A stretch of 64,000 nucleotides of DNA from Bacteroidia bacterium (lineage in GTDB: Bacteria; Bacteroidota; Bacteroidia; J057), in assembly GCA_030430575.1 (NCBI GenBank), contig JAUIKF010000004.1, positions 1 through 64,000 on the forward strand, in the 5' to 3' direction. The translations under genes and the position numbers were made by a program. The notes beneath the pieces were generated by a model. The model was given only the letters and a program-made list of their open reading frames with translations, searched no databases and was not told the origin of the DNA. Positions within the stretch are counted from its first letter, which is position 1. Each line of letters opens with the position of its first letter. Shown here piece after piece: positions 36,232 to 44,405 of this stretch.

Positions 36232-36993
36232 TTAAAACAAAATAATCCACAAGAGAAAGTCACTGGCCAATATTGCGACAGCAGCATATACAAATGCGGA
36301 TATGGTGGCACGTCCTACCCCTTTGGCACCTCCAATTGTCTGAATGCCTTTAAAACAGCAAATAAGGGAAATTATCAGCCCAAATACTAGTGATTTAATC
36401 AGCCCGCCCATCAAGTCAGACACTTGGAAATAGGTTTTGACAGAGGAAAAAAAGGTCTGATAGGTAATATCGAGAAAATAGGTAGCAACACCAAATGCCC
36501 CCAAAAGGGCTACAAAAATCGCAAAGAGGGTCAAAACAGGCATCATCAGGCTGAGACCTAGGACTCTTGGCAAGACCAGATAACGCACGGGGTCGATGGA
36601 CAAGCTGCGCAAGGCAGCTATTTGTTCGGTTACTTTCATGCTGCCAAGCTCTGCGGCCATAGATGCTCCAACTCGACCACTGATAACCATTGCCGTCAAT
36701 ACTGGCCCCATTTCCATAAAAACGACCTTTGCTATCTGGCCCCCTAATATAGAGAGGGAAACCATCCCTTTGAACTGGTAAGCGCCCTGCCAGGCGATGA
36801 TCGCTCCTGAAAACAGGCCAACAAGCATCACTAAAGGCACTGAATTGACCCCAAAATGGTCCAACTGGTGCAAAACGCGTTTGCGGTCGCGAAAACTAAA
36901 GCGCAGATTCAGGGTGACTTGCCATAGCAAATATCCAAAGTCTCCCAGACCTGCCAGCCATCCTCCAGAACCTACATGCGTATTTTTTGCCAT
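36232..36993 (-). CDS. MlaE-family ABC transporter permease
   Basis: A 253-residue membrane protein with five to six helices and the MlaE signature (FSGAIIAWQGAYQF, MGPVLTAMVISGRVGASMAA, ELGSMKVTEQIAAL). MlaE permeases move phospholipids between the two membranes together with the ATPase MlaF and the substrate-binding MlaD. Neither partner gene is adjacent here. I chose the ATG at 36993 (MAKNTHVGSGG). Divergent from the deacetylase gene at 37032, with only 38 nt between the starts. Confidence 0.9.
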   Translation of the reverse strand: MAKNTHVGSGGWLAGLGDFGYLLWQVTLNLRFSFRDRKRVLHQLDHFGVNSVPLVMLVGLFSGAIIAWQGAYQFKGMVSLSILGGQIAKVVFMEMGPVLTAMVISGRVGASMAAELGSMKVTEQIAALRSLSIDPVRYLVLPRVLGLSLMMPVLTLFAIFVALLGAFGVATYFLDITYQTFFSSVKTYFQVSDLMGGLIKSLVFGLIISLICCFKGIQTIGGAKGVGRATISAFVYAAVAILASDFLLWIILF

Positions 36994-37031
36994 GAGCGCA
37001 CAAATTACGGGTTTTTCCCGATATTGGTGAG

Positions 37032-38330
37032 GTGATTTATGTCTTGACACATAGGGCTACTGCCCGCTTGAGTTATACCCTCGAAGTGGTTTTTCGCTAT
37101 CTATTGGGAGTGAAATACCAATTGGTTTTGAAAATGCCCGAGAAGGCAGAGGCGCAGGATATCGTGATCAATTATACTGGGAAAAAGGTGCCTAACACAT
37201 TTTTTATCCCTTGTAGTGGGTTCCTCGATCTCACAGAGTTAGCTCCGTTCCCTATTGAAATGGAACTAGGAGAGGTTCCTCTTTTTTTTACCCTGAAAAA
37301 CCCTCAGAAGGATTTTTCTTATGATCTTTTCGCTGCTGTATTTTACCTCATCACTGAATATGAAAAGCAACTAGCGCCTCGATACGATCGGCATGGGCGC
37401 TATGACGAAGGCGCTTATATGATGCATATTCAAAAATGGCATCGCAAGCCTTTGATCCATCTCTACTGCGAAGCGTTGTGGGATGCGATTAAAGCAGATT
37501 TGCCCGAAAATTATCGAGCAAAAAAACCATTTGAATACACCCTTACCTTTGACATTGATCATCCCTGGAAGTATGTATACAAATCTCCTTGGGTAACGCT
37601 TGGAGGCATTGGAAAACGACTATTGAAGCGCCAATGGGCGGATGTGAAGGAACAATTAAAAGCCTTATGGACGGGCAAGGACCCATTTGATCAGATGGAA
37701 TTGATAAGGGAAAAGTGTCCGCCAGACAAGACCTTCTTGTTTTTTCTCATAGATCGGAAAGGCCCAGAAGATACGCGTTATACTTATCGTCATCCGCGAA
37801 TGCGGAAGTTGGCCAAAAGAATGTTTCAGCAGGGGTTTCAAGTAGGGATCCATCCTTCATACACTAGCTACCTGGATCCATCAAGAATACGCCACGAAAT
37901 AGACCAACTGGCGAATATCATCGGAGAACCGATTACGCATTCGCGTCAGCATTATTTGCGCTATCGCATGCCCGAGACGTTTCAATCTTTGATTAGCGCA
38001 GGGATTACTGACGATTATAGCCTAGGGCTATATAGCGACATTGGGTTTCGGACCTTTATTGCGTGTCCTTATCCTTGGTTTGATTTAGCGCGAAATCAGC
38101 AGACGGCCTTGATGTTGCATCCAACTATTGTGATGGACAGGACGCTCCAGCGGTACTTGGCGCTGGAGCCAGAAGTTGCTTTGCAAGAAGTAGAAAAAAT
38201 GGTGGCAGAAGTAAAGGCTGTGAATGGGCATTTTACCCTTTTGCTCCACAATGATTCCCTCAGCGAATCCGGCGAATGGCGAGGCTGGCGGGAGAAGATT
38301 TTGAAAATAATAGAAACAATTAGTTCCTAA
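37032..38330 (+). CDS. Polysaccharide deacetylase-family protein
   Basis: A 432-residue protein. An N-terminal domain of about 150 residues (as in DUF7033 proteins) is followed by a NodB-like carbohydrate esterase domain with metal-binding FDIDHPW and a later HPSYTSYLDP motif, and C-terminal catalytic LLLHNDSLS. No signal peptide, so probably cytosolic. It may act on capsule or lipopolysaccharide sugars; no other sugar gene is next to it. Start is GTG at 37032. Confidence 0.8.
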   Translation: MIYVLTHRATARLSYTLEVVFRYLLGVKYQLVLKMPEKAEAQDIVINYTGKKVPNTFFIPCSGFLDLTELAPFPIEMELGEVPLFFTLKNPQKDFSYDLFAAVFYLITEYEKQLAPRYDRHGRYDEGAYMMHIQKWHRKPLIHLYCEALWDAIKADLPENYRAKKPFEYTLTFDIDHPWKYVYKSPWVTLGGIGKRLLKRQWADVKEQLKALWTGKDPFDQMELIREKCPPDKTFLFFLIDRKGPEDTRYTYRHPRMRKLAKRMFQQGFQVGIHPSYTSYLDPSRIRHEIDQLANIIGEPITHSRQHYLRYRMPETFQSLISAGITDDYSLGLYSDIGFRTFIACPYPWFDLARNQQTALMLHPTIVMDRTLQRYLALEPEVALQEVEKMVAEVKAVNGHFTLLLHNDSLSESGEWRGWREKILKIIETISS

Positions 38331-38346
38331 CACTCATTTCAGAAAA

Positions 38347-38418
38347 AACTCAAGTACAAATTCAACCTCAAGTACAAGAAGAAGCATTGTATTTGAACTT
38401 GCATTTGAGTTTGAGCTT
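38347..38418. repeat. Inverted hexamer tract between convergent genes
   Basis: CTCAAGTACAAATTCAA-type hexamers on the left are mirrored by TTTGAACTTGCATTTGAG-type hexamers on the right, so the tract can fold. It lies between the stops of the deacetylase gene and the convergent unknown gene. Confidence 0.6.
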
Positions 38419-38425
38419 TTCTTCT

Positions 38426-38908
38426 TTACTTATCCATCCCATCAATCGCGACCTTCAGGTATAGCACCATCGCCCCAAAGTTCTGCATCTGAACAGCGCC
38501 TGTCTCCAACGACTCTGAGACGGCTTCTACCACGAAATTCAATAGAAAGGGTTGGTTATAGTCATCCATTGCTTTTTTCACAGCGACAGGCACTTCATTG
38601 CCCGTATCTCCATCAAATACCTCCAGCAATTGAGAATTAGCTTCTTCGGAGCGGTCGAGGTCCAGCTCTGTCATCTCTTCCATATGGTCCTTGCCCCAAC
38701 TCATCATTTTCCACAGCAACACCCCAAAAAAGAACAATAATTCTTGTTCCTCGTCATTGAGCAATTCTTCCCCTACCTCTACCAGGTAAGCCATCAAAAG
38801 AGGTTGGTCGTCACTCATGTCTGCGATCACCTGGCCCATGGTATCTTCAGACCATTTTTGCGTTTCATGCCATACAGCATCTATTGTCGATTCGGGAATG
38901 GTAAGCAT
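38426..38908 (-). CDS. Unknown acidic protein, paralogue A
   Basis: A 160-residue, strongly acidic, mainly helical protein with no signal peptide. It is clearly related to the protein encoded at 39041-39526: both share a D/E-rich helix, the core QELLFFFGVLLWKMMS (versus RELLLFTGICLWAMIS) and the segment PVAVKKAMDDYNQPFLLNFV. I do not recognise the family. I chose the ATG at 38908 because the longer frame runs into a T-rich hexamer leader that would be translated as N-F-H-F repeats. Confidence 0.65.
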   Translation of the reverse strand: MLTIPESTIDAVWHETQKWSEDTMGQVIADMSDDQPLLMAYLVEVGEELLNDEEQELLFFFGVLLWKMMSWGKDHMEEMTELDLDRSEEANSQLLEVFDGDTGNEVPVAVKKAMDDYNQPFLLNFVVEAVSESLETGAVQMQNFGAMVLYLKVAIDGMDK

Positions 38909-38910
38909 AA

Positions 38911-38950
38911 GGGGAAAATCAAAATGAAAGTTAAAATGAAAATTAAAATA
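38911..38950 (-). repeat. T-rich hexamer-phased leader repeat
   Basis: Read in gene direction, six hexamers (ATTTTA, ATTTTC, ATTTTA, ACTTTC, ATTTTG, ATTTTC) sit directly before the ATG at 38908. Confidence 0.75.
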
Positions 38951-39040
38951 TGTCCTTAGCAAAGCCTAGGGTGAAAAATGATGTGATTCATACCTCACGT
39001 TGAACACTTGAACGCTATTGAATATTGAACCTATTCTACC

Positions 39041-39526
39041 CTACATATCGACAAACCCGTCTAGGGCTGTCAATAAATGAATGGCGAGCGGCATGGCGAC
39101 CTTTTTGCCAATACCGGGACTAAAGATAATCGCAATAATATAGCGCAGAAGAGCCGGTTGGACATATTCCTGCGCAAGCTCTTCGAGGCGTTTTTTGAGC
39201 GCTACAGGATCCTCCTGTGGGATAGGAGAGAAAAGCATCATATTGAGGATTTCTCCTTCCCCTAGCTCATCCATGCTGATTTTTCGTGAGGGCCTGAATT
39301 GAGGGTTTCGTTGAGAAATCATAGCCCACAAGCAGATGCCTGTGAAGAGCAGTAGTTCTCGCTGATCCTGATCATAATACGATTCTTCACCCTTGTCTAG
39401 CAAGTAAGTGTATAAATCGGGCTGCTTGGCCAGGAAGTCCAATCCAATTTTTTCCAATTCAGAAGCATCCATCTGGTCTAGCTCATTTTGTATTTGGAAG
39501 ACTTCGTGTTCAGCTAATGGTCTCAT
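39041..39526 (-). CDS. Unknown acidic protein, paralogue B
   Basis: A 161-residue acidic helical protein, paralogue of the neighbouring gene product (see core motif RELLLFTGICLWAMIS and DPVALKKRLEELAQEYVQP). No signal peptide; the C-terminal third is more hydrophobic (LLRYIIAIIFSPGIG), perhaps a buried helix. The gap to paralogue A is 132 nt and holds short TTGAAC-type repeats. Function unknown; the tandem pair may form a hetero-oligomer. Confidence 0.65.
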   Translation of the reverse strand: MRPLAEHEVFQIQNELDQMDASELEKIGLDFLAKQPDLYTYLLDKGEESYYDQDQRELLLFTGICLWAMISQRNPQFRPSRKISMDELGEGEILNMMLFSPIPQEDPVALKKRLEELAQEYVQPALLRYIIAIIFSPGIGKKVAMPLAIHLLTALDGFVDM

Positions 39527-39534
39527 GTGTAAAA

Positions 39535-39595
39535 TGATTAATTGATAGATTATTGATTGATTAATTTTAAGCAGCTAATAATCAATAGGTAAGTG
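39535..39595. repeat. AT-rich TTGATTAAT element
   Basis: Contains GATTAATTGATAGATTAT followed by TGATTGATTAATT and AGCTAATAATCAATA. The same order of words, with AGCT in the middle, is seen at 57625-57700 and 40405-40482. Confidence 0.7.
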
Positions 39596-39701
39596 TGCTT
39601 AGGTTTAAGTTAATAATCCGTCAATTTGACAATAGGTAATGCCTACAGGCGTCACTTCAATTTTTCTTTGAAAAATTGAACGGCAAAGATAAGGGAATTA
39701 A

Positions 39702-39747
39702 AAGGTAAAAGCCTCATTGGGAAAGGTCCCAATGAGGCTTTTACCTT
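39702..39747 (-). terminator. Strong hairpin terminator of the membrane protein gene
   Basis: A perfect 21-bp stem (39702-39722 with 39727-39747) with a 4-nt loop, 19 nt after the stop at 39767 and followed on the minus strand by a short T-run. Confidence 0.85.
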
Positions 39748-39766
39748 ACTGATGGATTATTCTTTA

Positions 39767-40288
39767 TTAGCTGGCACTTCTAGCTCCTCGCTCAAAAAAG
39801 ACTGAGAATGCTGCTGCTAGCATGCCGCCAAAAGCTACCCAAAATCCAGGCCCTGCCATGCTGAAGAAACTGAATTCAGTCCCTAATTGGGCACCCAGGA
39901 ATTTGAAGATAAGCCATGCGGCAGCGGTGAAGAGCAAAGTGAAGAAGATCCCTCGCTTATATTGCTTGCCGCGTAGTCCTCTGAAAATATAACCGAGGGC
40001 ATATAAGGCAAAAATGATGGGGCCTAAGCAGATGAAGATTAAGCCTATGACAGACATTCTTTCCTTCGTAGTGGTGGTTTCATTAAATGTGTCCCAAAGA
40101 AAATCTACCAAGCTATCACCTGGCAAATCAGCGATGACTTCGGCTTTCTCAAGGCCCGACTGGGCGATGCTGACGCCACTGATCGTCATAACTTCTTGGC
40201 CAGCGACTTGGAGGGTGAGGTAAGGAAGAAATAAAGCGGCAATGATGGCGATGCCAGCAAGGGTAAGGATAATTTGTTCTAATCTCAT
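39767..40288 (-). CDS. Unknown membrane protein with four helices
   Basis: A 173-residue protein with membrane helices at about residues 4-24, 77-102, 112-132 and 145-165 and one loop of about 50 residues outside the membrane between helices 1 and 2. No known family is evident. The start is either ATG at 40288 (MRLEQIILTL, preferred) or 40297. It ends in a strong terminator, so it is probably a single-gene unit or the end of a unit that begins with the sigma gene upstream. Confidence 0.7.
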   Translation of the reverse strand: MRLEQIILTLAGIAIIAALFLPYLTLQVAGQEVMTISGVSIAQSGLEKAEVIADLPGDSLVDFLWDTFNETTTTKERMSVIGLIFICLGPIIFALYALGYIFRGLRGKQYKRGIFFTLLFTAAAWLIFKFLGAQLGTEFSFFSMAGPGFWVAFGGMLAAAFSVFFERGARSAS

Positions 40289-40404
40289 AGCAATCAAAGG
40301 GTTTTTCGCAAGGTACGAATTATTATCCTGTATCGTTCAGGTGCAATCTGCGACCTCAAACGATGTCAGGGCCATTAGACTGACCTCATCTGCCAATAGA
40401 CAGA

Positions 40405-40482
40405 ATTGATTAATTAGTGATTATTGATTGATTAATTCAGCTACTACAAATCAATAATGAATCAATCAGTAATTAATAATTT
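40405..40482. repeat. AT-rich TTGATTAAT element after a sigma gene
   Basis: A tract of GATTAATTAGTGATTAT and related words with an AGCT near the centre, ending at the base before the stop codon of the sigma gene. Confidence 0.7.
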
Positions 40483-41016
40483 TTATGCCGCAGGCAGCAC
40501 AGACTTATCAGCAAAATGAGCCAACTTCAAGCGCAAAGCTTTCCGCGCTTCAAAGATGTGACTCTTGATGGTGCCCAACGGCAAGCTCAGGATGTCGGCA
40601 ATCTCTTCATACTTATACCCTTGACAGTAAAGGATAAATGCCGTCCGATGCGCAGCTTTGACAGTACGCATTGCCTGCTCAATATCGTCTTGAGCGAAGT
40701 AGCGATCGCCTTCATTGCTTGCGACGCCTGAAGCAATCAATTGACTGCCGCCCGTTTCGAGCTGCGTCATCGCCAGCCTCCGGCGCTTCTGCTTGCGGCA
40801 TTGCGTCAAGAAGGTGTTTTTCATGATGACAAATAGCCAGGATTCCAGGCTAGTGTCGTCACGGGCTTCGAATTTCTCGCAGTTACAGACTGCTTTGAGG
40901 AGGGTGTCTTGCAGCAAATCTTTTGCTGCTTCTTCGTCTCTAGTCAAACGAAGGGCCTGTGGCCTTAGAAATGCTTGTGACCAGGCCAGCTGTTTAGTGA
41001 ATTCATCAGTGTTCAT
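40483..41016 (-). CDS. ECF-type RNA polymerase sigma factor
   Basis: A 177-residue ECF sigma factor: region 2 (about residues 10-85: ALRLTRDEEAAKDLLQDTLL, WLFVIMKNTFLTQCRKQKR) and region 4 (about 115-165: AHRTAFILYCQGYKYEEIAD, LPLGTIKSHIFEARKALR). These match the RpoE-like group closely, unlike the QRKYR-type sigma factors elsewhere in the window. No anti-sigma gene is next to it. I chose the ATG at 41016 (MNTDEFTKQLAW); an ATG at 41028 is also possible. Divergent from another sigma gene. Confidence 0.9.
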   Translation of the reverse strand: MNTDEFTKQLAWSQAFLRPQALRLTRDEEAAKDLLQDTLLKAVCNCEKFEARDDTSLESWLFVIMKNTFLTQCRKQKRRRLAMTQLETGGSQLIASGVASNEGDRYFAQDDIEQAMRTVKAAHRTAFILYCQGYKYEEIADILSLPLGTIKSHIFEARKALRLKLAHFADKSVLPAA

Positions 41017-41392
41017 AGTTTCAATCATTACTATAAGTTCAAACGTTACGCAGTATTTATTGTTGAGAATTGTCATTTTTATTTTGAAATAAATTGAGAT
41101 AGGCTAAAACTATTTGTTGTTGGCTGGCATCAGATAGAATATACTTTAGTCCTGATAGATTCCCTGTTTAGGCTTTTGGTCATATTTTGAACCATATAAG
41201 ACATTTAAGGGCATATAAGGTGACAAAAGGCGGTTTTTCTTAAATGTTCTTATATGCCTTATGTGGTTTAATTAACATGGCTTTTTACACGGCCTAAAGT
41301 ATAGTTGTGTACTAGTAAGGAATGCATCATTAAATGCAAATGACCTAAGCCACTTTGAACTTGAGTTTGAATTTGAATTTCTTCCTTTCCCT
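41017..41392. other. Divergent control region between two sigma genes
   Basis: No gene is visible. The 376 nt are AT-rich and contain two direct copies of a phrase like ACATTTAAGGGCATATAAGG / TAAATGTTCTTATATGCC in opposite orientation (about 41199-41220 and 41239-41259), which could be an operator, and a T-rich hexamer tract at 41353-41381 before the plus-strand ATG. Confidence 0.5.
41353..41381 (+). repeat. T-rich hexamer-phased leader repeat
   Basis: NTTTGA hexamers (CTTTGA, ACTTGA, GTTTGA, ATTTGA, ATTTCT) lie in the leader 12 nt before the ATG of the sigma gene at 41393. Confidence 0.65.
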
Positions 41393-41983
41393 ATGAATCA
41401 TTTGGTAGAAAAAGCACAAACTGGTGACCCCAAAGCACTCAATATGCTTGTCCAGGAATGGTATGGCCCGATCTACCAATTTGCATGGAAGTATTTTCTC
41501 TCCAGAGTTCATACTGGCGACGCACGCCATTGGGCACAAGAGGCAGCCCAAAAGACATTTGTGCAGGCGATAGAGGCCCTGCCCCGGTTGAAGGACACGC
41601 AGAAATTTCGCGCTTGGCTCTATCGCATCGCAACCAATTGTTGTCGCCAAGAGCTGCGGAGCCTGGGCCGGCGCCCTACCCAGCCGATGGGAAACCTGCC
41701 TGCCGCTTATGTGGCGGAATTGGAAAATGGGCAGAGCCATTCACAAGGACCTGAAGCGCAGCTTCAGCAGGAGGAGCTTTCGGATATGCTGCGGCGAGCG
41801 ATGAATGAGTTGCCCGAGGACCAACGAATCGTCTTGATCATGAAAGAATATCAGGGCCTTAAGTTCCGGGAAATTGCGGAAGCGCTGGAGATCTCCGAGA
41901 ATACTGCCAAATCACGTTTGTACTACGCTTTCAAACACCTCCGAAAGCAAGTCGCGATACAGGAATTATTGATTAATCCATGA
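41393..41983 (+). CDS. ECF-type RNA polymerase sigma factor
   Basis: A 196-residue RpoE-like sigma factor. Region 2 (QEAAQKTFVQAIEALPRLKD, FRAWLYRIATNCCRQELR) and region 4 (LPEDQRIVLIMKEYQGLKFR, EIAEALEISENTAKSRLYYA) are complete. Its stop is 3 nt before the start of the anti-sigma gene, so the two are translated together, the standard arrangement of a regulated ECF sigma factor. Confidence 0.93.
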   Translation: MNHLVEKAQTGDPKALNMLVQEWYGPIYQFAWKYFLSRVHTGDARHWAQEAAQKTFVQAIEALPRLKDTQKFRAWLYRIATNCCRQELRSLGRRPTQPMGNLPAAYVAELENGQSHSQGPEAQLQQEELSDMLRRAMNELPEDQRIVLIMKEYQGLKFREIAEALEISENTAKSRLYYAFKHLRKQVAIQELLINP

Positions 41984-41986
41984 ACA

Positions 41987-42793
41987 ATGAATGATATACA
42001 GATAGGAAAGTGGATGGACTACCTCTACGGAGAAATGTCCGACCAGGAGCGCAAGGAATTTGAAGCTTTCCTGGAGGCGAACCCTTCAGCCAAGGCTGAG
42101 CTGGAAGCTTTTCAGGAAGTCAGGCAACATTTGCCTGCTGATGATGCGCCAGCGGCCTCTCCTCCGATCATGGTGATGCAACCACGACAGCCAGCCGCTC
42201 CCAAGCGATGGCTTGGTCGTCAATGGCTCGGCGTTGCCGCTGCGGTGCTTTTGCTACTGCTCACTTTCAGTTGGCTACAGGTCAGGATGGAATGGACGGA
42301 CCATTCGATGGTGCTGAGCTTTGGGGAAGCGACTCCTCCCAAAACGGAGGCAGAACCCTCGATCCACTCGCTCATAGATGAGCGGGTGAATCAAATAGAA
42401 GAAACCTTGTTGGATGCACGCCTCTGCGAACTAGAGGATAAACTGGCAGCAGGATTTGCCCAATGGGATAAGCAATTAAAGGCGACTACTCGCCACCCTC
42501 GCCCAGTGGAACTCTCGCCAGAGATGGTCGCAGAACTGAAGACAGCAGTCGCTGCAGAGACTTATCAGGCTGTAAGCGAATGGATCCAAACCTCCCAAGC
42601 CTATCAACAAACGCAGACAGAGACACTTTTGACTGACTTTTCCGAATACCTGGCCGCCCAGCGAAAGGCAGATATTCAACTCATGGCCCTCGCATGGGAG
42701 GAGCTAATGACCAAGACCGATCAGCGACAGTGGGAGACAGAGCAGTTGATTGGGCATGTGATCAATCATCTTCAGCAGGAAAAATCGCCCTAG
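41987..42793 (+). CDS. Membrane anti-sigma factor
   Basis: A 268-residue protein: an N-terminal anti-sigma head (about 1-48, MDYLYGEMSDQERKEFEAFL), a proline-rich linker, one membrane helix (about 80-97, WLGVAAAVLLLLLTFSWLQ) and a long helical/coiled-coil part outside (about 125-265, many E/Q/L heptads). No Cys/His zinc motif is present, so it is of the non-zinc type. Cotranscribed with the sigma factor just before it and likely to sequester it; the signal is unknown. Confidence 0.85.
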   Translation: MNDIQIGKWMDYLYGEMSDQERKEFEAFLEANPSAKAELEAFQEVRQHLPADDAPAASPPIMVMQPRQPAAPKRWLGRQWLGVAAAVLLLLLTFSWLQVRMEWTDHSMVLSFGEATPPKTEAEPSIHSLIDERVNQIEETLLDARLCELEDKLAAGFAQWDKQLKATTRHPRPVELSPEMVAELKTAVAAETYQAVSEWIQTSQAYQQTQTETLLTDFSEYLAAQRKADIQLMALAWEELMTKTDQRQWETEQLIGHVINHLQQEKSP

Positions 42794-42799
42794 GAATAA

Positions 42800-42832
42800 A
42801 TCAAAATTAAAATGAAAGTTAAAATGAAAATT
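42800..42832. repeat. Hexamer-phased tract after the anti-sigma gene
   Basis: AAAATG/AAAGTT hexamers directly follow the stop codon; on the opposite strand they read as the T-rich leader type. Confidence 0.6.
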
Positions 42833-42928
42833 TGCCCGTTTAGGGCGCTGGAGGAAGTAAGTGCGGCTGGGATGAAACGGGCGTGGGCGGATAGAAGGGG
42901 GGGCCTTGGTTAGCTCGCTTCGATTCCT

Positions 42929-42949
42929 GTCCTGAGCCATGCCGAAGGA
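42929..42949. repeat. TTCGGC-GCTCAGG element, inverted copy
   Basis: TGTCCTGAGCC-ATG-CCGAAGGA is the reverse complement form of the element at 25441-25462. Confidence 0.6.
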
Positions 42950-42954
42950 TTTTG

Positions 42955-42979
42955 GTTACTTTTTTCTAAAAAAAGTAAC
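42955..42979. terminator. Hairpin before the exported unknown protein
   Basis: GTTACTTTTTT pairs with AAAAAAGTAAC (11 bp, 3-nt loop), 43 nt before the ATG at 43023. It could end transcription of the sigma/anti-sigma unit in part, or stabilise the next transcript. Confidence 0.5.
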
Positions 42980-43022
42980 ATAACAAGAGAACCATTTATC
43001 CACTACATAAATCTATTTACTA

Positions 43023-44306
43023 ATGAAATCATCCCTTCTAACACATACCCTCAACCTGTTGATAGTCAGCCTATTATTTCCTGCAACACTATTGGCCCAA
43101 AACAACCAAGAGATAGCGAGCGAACTGGAAATCATGAAGGAAGCACTCAAACAAGTTTTCCTTTCTTCCAATCCTCAACCCAGCATCTATCATTGCAAGA
43201 CAAGTAGTTTATCTGCTACGTATCAGCCAGGGTTTGGCATTATCCTGACGGCACCTACCTACATGACTTCCAGTCGCTATAACTTCCAGTTTAGAGGTGG
43301 GGAGTCTGTTCCAGCTCCTTCAGTTGCGCCTAGCAGTGGAGAGGCAGAGAAAAGCCAACAGGCGATGCTAGATGCAGTAGTCGACAATATGCGCTTCTTC
43401 CTGCAAAACTATGGAGACCTAGCCTATGGACTGGACAGCGAGGAAAAAATTCTGGTCATCTATGAAGGGAGTAATACTCAAGTCGCTTCACGCTTTCAAA
43501 CACAAGGGTTAACTTTTTCGCTCGCTGATAAAGCGAATGCTCAGATCACAGCCCAAGTACAAAAATCGGAGATAGAGGCTTTTCGCAAGCAGAAATTAAC
43601 AGAGTCGCAGCTTCAAGAGCGGATTGATGTGGAGTTTACGGAAACGCAAGAAGATGCTGACCCTTCCTTCAAAATATTGGCCAATATCCTCAATGAACAA
43701 TTGAAAAACCTCGCCTCCAAAGATGAGCCCATGGAAAATGTAACCGTTTCTGGAGCAGGCAGCAACAGCCAATTACTAGCCCTTACGTCAACACTTCGCA
43801 TCCTTCCCAAGGTAACTTACAAGGTTGTAAAAGGCCTTGGCGTGACCTACGAAGTGTCTCTTCGGAGCCGGAACACCTTTTTTCCTGTCGCGGCCGTTGC
43901 TGGCACCCAAAAAGACAACAGCACAAATGAAGGGGAGGCTTCGAAGGACAATGCTAATGACCTCGATGAAAAAATAGATGAGCAATATGCACACCTTAAG
44001 TTGATGCTGCAAGAAGATTTGGTCAAATATGGTCGTACCTTACGCGCCCTAGAGGCAACAGAATTTGTCACCATTAAACTCACCAATGCACCCTGCAATG
44101 CGTGTGAAGCACCTGCAACCCTGACGCTCAGCATTAAGGTCGAAGATCTACAAAAGTATGACCGCCGGGAAATAGACCTGGACGAAACGATCAGCAGGAT
44201 TGCCGGAACGGAAGCAGGAAGTGCCTCAGATCTCCGCACAGGCACCTGGCGCGTAGCCCCCTCCGGAGTAAGGAAAAACAGAAGTTTTGGAGGGAATGAG
44301 GAGTAG
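43023..44306 (+). CDS. Exported protein of unknown function downstream of sigma/anti-sigma
   Basis: A 427-residue protein with a signal peptide (to about residue 25, FPATLLAQ). The mature part is polar and helix-rich with several coiled-coil-like stretches (FRKQKLTESQLQERIDVEFT, EKIDEQYAHLKLMLQEDLVK) and a single C-x-x-C (PCNACEAP). No family is recognised. The gene follows the anti-sigma gene on the same strand after 229 nt with a hairpin between. Proteins encoded there are often targets or signal sources of the sigma factor; here this is inference. Confidence 0.7.
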   Translation: MKSSLLTHTLNLLIVSLLFPATLLAQNNQEIASELEIMKEALKQVFLSSNPQPSIYHCKTSSLSATYQPGFGIILTAPTYMTSSRYNFQFRGGESVPAPSVAPSSGEAEKSQQAMLDAVVDNMRFFLQNYGDLAYGLDSEEKILVIYEGSNTQVASRFQTQGLTFSLADKANAQITAQVQKSEIEAFRKQKLTESQLQERIDVEFTETQEDADPSFKILANILNEQLKNLASKDEPMENVTVSGAGSNSQLLALTSTLRILPKVTYKVVKGLGVTYEVSLRSRNTFFPVAAVAGTQKDNSTNEGEASKDNANDLDEKIDEQYAHLKLMLQEDLVKYGRTLRALEATEFVTIKLTNAPCNACEAPATLTLSIKVEDLQKYDRREIDLDETISRIAGTEAGSASDLRTGTWRVAPSGVRKNRSFGGNEE

Positions 44307-44310
44307 GAAG

Positions 44311-44405
44311 AAAATGATTAGATGATAAAATGAATAAATGATAAAATAGATTAGCAAAAACATGCCTATTTTATCATTTATTCATCTACTCACTTTATCA
44401 TTTCT
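44311..44405. repeat. Octamer arrays in inverted arrangement between convergent genes
   Basis: Left arm 44311-44350 consists of five octamers of the form nnnATGAn; right arm 44366-44405 of five octamers of the form TCATnnnn. The arms pair over 44332-44349/44366-44383 without mismatch and further with a few mismatches, giving a long hairpin. The last right-hand unit contains the stop codon (44398-44400) of the minus-strand methylase gene. Confidence 0.9.
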
